Assembly (NCBI GenBank): GCA_964540575.1
Contig: CAZINI010000010.1
Coordinates: 1-64,000 of the forward strand
DNA from: UMGS1889 sp964540575
Lineage (GTDB): Bacteria > Bacillota > Clostridia > Oscillospirales > Ruminococcaceae
Direction of reading: 5' to 3'
DNA length: 64,000 nucleotides
This document shows, in pieces, positions 61,801 to 64,000 of the stretch. The number at the start of each line of letters is the position of its first letter. Within the stretch, counting starts at the first letter, position 1. A program made the translations under genes and the position numbers. Below the pieces are notes generated by a model. It made no database searches. It was not told the DNA's origin and saw only the letters and a list, made by a program, of their open reading frames with translations.

Positions 61801-62990
61801 TAAAGCCATCTGCGAAGAAAAACTATTATTGTACACATACATACGGAACTCAAAGAATGCACGCATATGCGATACTCGAAGCTATCCTTAACAACGGCGA
61901 TATACAAGTAAAAGACCGTGTTAAGGACGAATACGGCAATGATATGCGGGATATGAACGGCAAGTATATCCTTGTAGTCAATGACGAGGAAACAAAAGCA
62001 GCCCGCCGATGTGCTAATGTGATTAAGGCGGAATTTGAGGATTGGATATTCAGAGATCCCGACCGCCGTGAAGCATTGGTGCAGAAGTACAATGAGGTGT
62101 ACAATTCTATCCGTCACAGAGAATATGACGGTTCTCATTTGAGTTTTGTGGGTATGAACACGGGTATTACTCTTAAGGAACACCAGAAAAACGCTGTTGC
62201 AAGAGGACTTTACGGAGGAAATTGCTTGCTTGCTCACGCCGTTGGTGCAGGAAAGACGTATGAGATGATAGCGATCGCAATGGAGGGCAAGAGGCTTGGT
62301 TTGCATAACAAGTGCTTGTTTGCTGTTCCCAATGCGTTGACCGAGCAGATCGGCAATGATTTCCGCAAGCTGTATCCAAATGCACATATCCTTGTGGCAA
62401 CACAGAAGGATTTTGAAAGAGAAAATAGGTTGCAGCTTTTGGGAAAAATAGCAGCAAACGATTGGGATGCGGTTATTGTGGGACATTCGCAGTTTGACCG
62501 TATGGGCTTATCTCCCGAAAGAGAAAGAGCTTACCTTGTTGCAGAGGTCAACAAACTGCGACGTGAACTTGAAATGGCTGCTGCCGAGAGCGGCGGAAAA
62601 AAGAGCTTTACCGTTAAGCAGATAGAAAAATCTCTTGCAAGCTATGAGGACAAGCTGGCGAAGTTGAGTGATGCACAGGTCAAGGACGGTTTTATCGACT
62701 TTGAGCAGCTGGGCTTTGACAAGATTTTCGTGGACGAAAGTCATATGTACAAAAATCTCGCAACGGCAACGAAAATGCACAATGTGTCGGGTCTTGGAAG
62801 TCAGGGTTCGGCTAGAGCATTTAATCTGTTGATGAAATCAAGGTATCTTGATGAGCTTACCGGGGGAAGGGGCTTAACTTTCGCCAGTGGAACGCCCATA
62901 ATCACAGGGTATCTACGGTCAGAAATGCCGATTTTACGTTGTTTAAAGCAAATGAGCATCACGGACGAAAGTGATGCTCATTTTTTATAA
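52809..62990 (+). CDS. Giant methylase/SNF2-type helicase ICE protein, truncated at the C-terminus
   Basis: A 3393-residue cytoplasmic protein. N-terminal residues ~10-150 carry two ICE beta-alpha-beta-beta-alpha modules. Middle parts (~300-2030) are unassigned. ~2030-2135 is a YodL/DUF4316-like domain (FNTERPEDFAGHSLSTSDV). ~2330-2400 begins the LtrC-like segment, followed by an N6-adenine methylase with EPAVGIGNFFG (~2463) and NVPFGDYKL (~2527). The SNF2-type helicase has Walker A AHAVGAGKTYEM (~3140), DEx motif IFVDESHMYKN (~3310) and ASGTPI (~3358). After FASGTPI the sequence diverges and stops 30 codons later, so the second helicase half is missing. Palindromes inside encode NSPVGN and NSPVGKNSPMGN. 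Confidence 0.85.
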   Translation: MTEYINKEFYKEIPADERHYINLSASNISAVMDRLNAEGIPFSATLNNYKNVITVRKSDSERANAIVSELTPKKSSDIRIIGNTDYRYISDKRYINMDSDTALKVAAILSGDSNSRFSGRIVGDKATITVSGDKNAVNVRRIADNIKNADLLSELDKAGFERVNIDNGFVNFRNRYTGNIEGFDSLDMVREMFEDKDNEFFHPTAYRIALSSDAYEDEYYISCYDNTTGEEKEPYFDNNGAVTYMPTFRTVDAALDYAVSENITLSNSNDELEKWRAAEAERDNEQIAEENRSLIADFPMQDGLYPDQFRYNPDDNSFMWTYFNPDGDNGRGIFVEKHISEQDIYAAHTAMISAENEAEGQSAFINYILENCREAVIDTYSGYFEGYANDYINKPEAVVEYYGIGANNSHIEDITALISRMEDCCAKIKKEQLEAAALTDETEKLSDQLVEITDGIVKSQEEFTECISTGNYEGASAAASKLAELSRRAEQIKAMIQAEAITTDDVDVLRNIKPERKSVQNMLETEVAQTPKFEKLLGEEFGEKSAYVMRNSDNEWRNDESKTAVVVEVQKRDIPVHPAELQRKGNDIPRGIFVNRDTGIEIQFSRRSIEEIVAKAIHDDKRDTPVEARMAALYQMQDLIENAICFDSQLSEPSNSKKSDSTLFIHRMYGLIIYDNEQYLANLAIEETYSTDRENRFRDTNNRLYSFRDIKITPTKLLGGQAHADLQNASEDTSLGVTTISIPQLYDIVKTNDQRFFENPSAPGRADREAEIKAQSEYRNAVEKYNAYILTADSEEIEIDGQEGTWYVIDTQTIGGKELFLLESEIYGDEAACLIVDGNRNIVMDNVYNGFEDYIEENAVPDEQIIISGEVASEMWYYGFDVYVNGEKLDKFDDVSDKSGMFGRLEDKENSISAAVNDVTLYHNAEAIASAVFDISKKYYNAPKSAGTPYYLNLEKYHEDNDWENWRKDENEYANTMFALLERSYPSVENYLINVVSDSKNREDMAEDREAALKALQTIEVFKIGMEEFRPIHFEPVEETSYAEQLYTRVNDEYSYFIGQIKNESPDVLVRSAAEIADKEKITQYIMEGTVSLLDKQYEALLSRPNPLDEIYEQWVQNGELSSFEDVGIALEEAADRILVSLDRENSRSEEKVNAVLAVSQNDTSRYYAANNVSVDDVREVIKHSDMLFIDLCALGEKQITEAQFAEYSQRNGVTAVDVDIDEQTMHVYGADKPIISFDEIKVDFDEIAKALDLKNNTITFSVVAIEGEKPFIIGSYIDKDDITALEEYQDYIYDTGRKNIDVTVDYYTIGMGDNESYGADTDERDYIFEHLDEVLKYKYTDHLESETYFIATPAELLEEISGEAEEKNYLFTVAEFEDGSRYVIPGKIDDNNIKETAAWTEVKNNNFDVDRITDLDEDIRVTYTVYQTGSGETVLPTDEETARIEAALDEILSDAVMVTSFDSSVRPWEDVDDVIFKMEEVWKERHAKEMNVSDGFDNSNFLYPNNLMKIAHDSEGKDHYNFDDDAILQIKLAGSEWLHPVDAAVEMNRRGVDINDIEMLNVRYVSSDGTVGEKDVTPEQYIVYLAHSEERTNAFLAAVDAAEERKKVPEAMMNIIYDDMPSFVKSAVAWDELMEYDGISEQFDKGEDPVAVVKPYLANNGTFSWNADELKNGYFDWSVKDNGDTADISISVNDSDTFREKYNSHFEVPWTELADAFKKRIDQEINYNKISDGTITVTAVGEDRFRFVDRSRNTEAIESREQLIERFTEMFNKADLNGIIRSVIEEAKFEKIEVDNNSPVGNLDGDEEKQIIDLSKLSKITLNDEYERGTDQPDDFQYIKNTITFSDLNSSFLIRRNKEFTYDYDVLPDLDEGDTFITRQGMLKEVRDFLEAAKSDSDKSISITDMNGNTTVLKGSQYVFEATEDRLAFMIPEVGYAEMFERDDDSYDYTIYDSDFKVTDSGVYDDVSITLRQAFTIILEDAGYDIDRCEPMDFEELHSRIDEKSEKAIKNGTHISPKERAEQDNTPKYEIYQIPAGERYHDIRFTSYDLLEKWGQLPDRLNYEKVYSGRLDDIEYDNKPEGIFIKFNTERPEDFAGHSLSTSDVIVIEDEKGKSAYFVDDVGFRDITDIFLELDRAQNKPLEEENSIENEAEYLNTVELEWKALPESIDEETGKPSIWSTEINSERYGRYLWISKNENNTYDVEYDAGDRIIPVSSESIGFYSLSAAKDWVDYELADPEKENSPVGKNSPMGNYENANSYEPKIGDFIEYQDKLFKVADVGSGTVTLQTADTLIPETTVVSVTDLITSDSLTVIEENGKPAHITQTVAEQPAENNPKSRNFVITDENFGVSGGAKTRYADNVAAIKTLKAIEAENRTATPEEQQILSKYTGWGAIPQAFDINNDKWRTEYAELRTLLTPEEYAAARRSTMNAHYTSPTVISAIYEGLKNLGFEGGKILEPAVGIGNFFGAMPEEMRNSKLFGVELDSLTGRIAQQLYPEADIQIKGFEQTAFADNSFDVAIGNVPFGDYKLNDRRYNENNFLIHDYFFAKALDKVHPGGVVAFVTSKGTLDKENPEVRKYIAQRAELLGAIRLPNNAFKANAGTEVTSDIIFLQKRERPIEINPDEVEWLKKAETPDGFSVNNYFVQHPEMVLGTIAEAKHIYEPTENTQVLPIEGADLKQQLSEAMRNIQGKYRASEKETALQNVDEIPAPANSRKYSFYAVDGNLYYREAGDTMKKVNVSKDTLSRAIGMIELRDNVRELLDLQLNNADGSLDFDISESRKKLNNAYDSFVAKYGNVSDKKNAKAMQGDDGYNIVSALEVKDEKGNVTGKADIFTQNTVKPKIIATHVDTAEEALILSVAEKAKVDFEYMTELCGMDKNTLISELSGQIYRLPQEKEKYVTADEYLTGNIRKKLRELENVPEGMDVSENRKALEAAMPPRVEAKDISVKLGAHWIDPKYIEDFIKEKFNPDYDTRRNMSVQYSAVAGTWKIEDVKPSAKKNYYCTHTYGTQRMHAYAILEAILNNGDIQVKDRVKDEYGNDMRDMNGKYILVVNDEETKAARRCANVIKAEFEDWIFRDPDRREALVQKYNEVYNSIRHREYDGSHLSFVGMNTGITLKEHQKNAVARGLYGGNCLLAHAVGAGKTYEMIAIAMEGKRLGLHNKCLFAVPNALTEQIGNDFRKLYPNAHILVATQKDFERENRLQLLGKIAANDWDAVIVGHSQFDRMGLSPERERAYLVAEVNKLRRELEMAAAESGGKKSFTVKQIEKSLASYEDKLAKLSDAQVKDGFIDFEQLGFDKIFVDESHMYKNLATATKMHNVSGLGSQGSARAFNLLMKSRYLDELTGGRGLTFASGTPIITGYLRSEMPILRCLKQMSITDESDAHFL
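58201..58217. repeat. 17-bp palindrome, copy 13 (loop GGT, in frame)
   Basis: ATTCCCC-GGT-GGGGAAT inside the giant gene, encoding NSPVGN. Confidence 0.95.
59539..59573. repeat. Double 17-bp palindrome, copies 14 and 15 (loops GGT and GAT, in frame)
   Basis: Identical over at least 35 bp to the double unit in topB (46064-46098), encoding NSPVGKNSPMGN between two domains of the giant protein. Confidence 0.95.
62898..62901. other. Breakpoint of the helicase gene (candidate left end of a nested element)
   Basis: The reading frame follows the family consensus up to FASGTPI (ATA codon at 62898-62900), where intact proteins continue with SNSM and ~700 further residues. From 62901 on, the sequence is unrelated (ITGYLRSEMPILRC) and soon ends. 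This suggests a site-specific insertion here; the other half of the gene should lie beyond the window. Confidence 0.6.
62952..62986 (+). terminator. Strong terminator after the truncated helicase gene
   Basis: ATGAGCATCAC (62952-62962) pairs with GTGATGCTCAT (62971-62981), 8-nt loop, then TTTTTT. It overlaps the last codons of the truncated frame. Confidence 0.9.
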
Positions 62991-63028
62991 TTATCCAAAG
63001 CTGTTGCTTGTGTTTGTAAAAGCCTAAA

Positions 63029-63337
63029 TCATTTCATTTCTTTAGCAAGAGCTATCAATAATTCAAGCTGTTTTGGGGAAAGCGACTTGAATGTTGTCAT
63101 AGCTTCATTCAGCGTACCCGGACTTGTTACATCTTCCTCAAAGAAGTCTTTAGGCTCAATTCCGAGAAATTCGCAAATGTAAAGGAACATCTGCATAGAG
63201 GGCAGAGCTTTCTTGTTCTCAATATTGTTGATATAGCTTTGACTTTGCCCTAAGCTCAGGCTCATATCCCGTGCAGAGATATTTTTATCCGTTCTTAACT
63301 TTGCAATCCTGCTTGAGATGAATTCGGCATCAATCAT
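63029..63337 (-). CDS. XRE-family regulator, 102 aa
   Basis: A Cro/CI-type helix-turn-helix occupies residues ~8-63 (LRTDKNISARDMSLSLGQSQSYINNIENKKALPSMQMFL), followed by FFEED and a short C-terminal helix. The ATG at 63337 has AGGTGGTG upstream; a GTG at 63349 lies within that site and is rejected. It is divergent from the SLOG-type gene and probably controls it. Confidence 0.85.
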   Translation of the reverse strand: MIDAEFISSRIAKLRTDKNISARDMSLSLGQSQSYINNIENKKALPSMQMFLYICEFLGIEPKDFFEEDVTSPGTLNEAMTTFKSLSPKQLELLIALAKEMK

Positions 63338-63408
63338 TCGTATCACCACCTATATATAATTATAATATATGTAAGTAAGATTTTACCTATACATTGTTTC
63401 AATTTGTA

Positions 63409-63437
63409 TTGACATAACAACAATATTTAGGTATAAT
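63409..63437 (+). promoter_or_regulatory. Promoter of the SLOG-type gene with nearby dyad
   Basis: TTGACA (63409-63414), 17 bp, TATAAT (63432-63437). A dyad GGTAT (63430-63434) / ATACC (63446-63450) overlaps the -10, a likely operator for the divergent XRE regulator. Confidence 0.75.
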
Positions 63438-63488
63438 TAGTATGGATACCATTTTCAAATCGACACAGACCGTTTGGGGGAGGGTGTG

Positions 63489-63965
63489 ATGATAAATGTA
63501 TATACTGTCAGCTTATTCGGACACAGAGAGCTGTCCGATGCTTTTGAAGCGGAAAGGCGGCTTGAAAAGCTTGTTGGGGAGCTGATCCGTACAAAGGAAT
63601 ACGTTGAATTTCTTGTAGGACATAATGGGGATTTTGACACGCTTGCTTCATCTGTGATACGCAGTGAAATGAGCGCCAATGATTACGGCAATTCTTCTCT
63701 TATCCTTGTTTTACCGTATCTGACAGCGGAATATCTGAATAATGAGGAAAGCTTTAAGGCGTATTACAATGAAATTGAGATATGCGAAAAGTCTGCCGAT
63801 GCTCATTTTCGGGCTGCATTACAGATAAGGAACAGATATATGATAGACCGTTCGGATTTGGTAGTCTGCTATGTGGAACGAAAAGTCGGCGGTGCATATA
63901 ACGCCTTACGGTATGCCGAAAAGAACAAAATACCCTTTATCAACCTTGCTTTGTCAGATTTGTGA
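63489..63965 (+). CDS. SLOG-superfamily protein (DUF1273/YpsA-like)
   Basis: A 158-residue Rossmann-like protein. VSLFGHRELSDAFEAE near the N-terminus, FLVGHNGDFDTLASSVIR (~38-55), the LPYLTAEY segment and SDLVVCYVERKVGGAYNALRYAEK (~122-145) match the SLOG/YpsA pattern of nucleotide-derived ligand binding. Such proteins act in stress signalling or as sensors in defence systems. The ATG at 63489 has GGGAGGG upstream; the TTG at 63474 is less likely. Its role with the XRE regulator is unknown. Confidence 0.75.
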   Translation: MINVYTVSLFGHRELSDAFEAERRLEKLVGELIRTKEYVEFLVGHNGDFDTLASSVIRSEMSANDYGNSSLILVLPYLTAEYLNNEESFKAYYNEIEICEKSADAHFRAALQIRNRYMIDRSDLVVCYVERKVGGAYNALRYAEKNKIPFINLALSDL

Positions 63966-63974
63966 GCCGATATG

Positions 63975-63995
63975 TACCAATTGTACATTTTGGTA
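63975..63995. promoter_or_regulatory. Dyad near the window end
   Basis: TACCAA (63975-63980) and TTGGTA (63990-63995) form an inverted repeat after the SLOG gene; TTGTACA-like sequence inside suggests a promoter/operator of the next gene. Confidence 0.35.
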
Positions 63996-64000
63996 TCAAA

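Noticed and set aside
61389..62486. 365-codon minus-strand ORF inside the giant gene
   Set aside because: Shadow of the helicase coding strand; composition is Cys/His/Phe rich and typical of an antisense frame.

Overview
The window looks like a low-to-mid GC Firmicute of the class Clostridia, most likely a Ruminococcus-type gut bacterium. This is inferred from the gene families, AAGGAGG-type ribosome binding sites, TTGACA/TATAAT promoters and the typical Clostridia DUF421/DUF4363 pair. It has two parts.

Chromosomal part (1 to about 9330): lnt (apolipoprotein N-acyltransferase), a DUF421 membrane protein with its DUF4363 partner, a 90-bp intergenic repeat, a tcdA-like ThiF/E1 enzyme, an ion permease overlapping a putative 10-TM metal exporter (one promoter), full-length guaA, a second GuaA-like gene that keeps only the ATP-pyrophosphatase half, and a GNAT acetyltransferase. 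A tRNA 3' end with its terminator follows.

Integrated conjugative element (about 9331 to beyond 64000): the left attachment site is a 3' tRNA fragment next to a tyrosine integrase. Then come a zinc-finger/PD-(D/E)XK-like protein, a XRE/BRO regulatory switch, seven ~22-bp iterons and a Rep_3-type initiator, an excisionase-like protein, a hairpin-rich oriT candidate, MobC and a MOBP relaxase. Next is a cargo block: two DnaQ-like proteins (one degenerate), a radical SAM enzyme, two DUF4116-repeat proteins and a GNAT enzyme. From 26.2 kb a ribbon-helix-helix repressor faces the transfer operon: ParA (frameshifted), ParB, two lipoproteins, a PcfB-like protein, VirD4, a VirB2/Maff2-like pilin, VirB6, PrgI/VirB3, VirB4 and a large membrane protein. 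A RelB/YoeB toxin-antitoxin pair sits on the opposite strand. Then come topoisomerase III, a GGDEF diguanylate cyclase, a Toprim primase-like protein, a small OB-fold protein and a 3393-residue methylase/helicase protein.

The giant helicase gene breaks off abruptly inside a conserved helicase motif (FASGTPI, about 62900). It is followed by a strong terminator, a XRE regulator and a divergent SLOG-type protein, which suggests a second element nested inside the first. The right end and the intact tRNA are not in the window.

The most unusual signal is a 17-bp palindrome, ATTCCCC-NNN-GGGGAAT, in 15 copies spread only over the integrated element. About half lie 16 to 19 nt upstream of start codons, next to the ribosome binding site. 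The others sit in frame inside genes and encode NSPVGN-like peptides. Other notable signals are a ~70-nt RNA-like nested hairpin, an exact 10-bp five-fold repeat, and a beta-alpha-beta-beta-alpha module shared by three element proteins.
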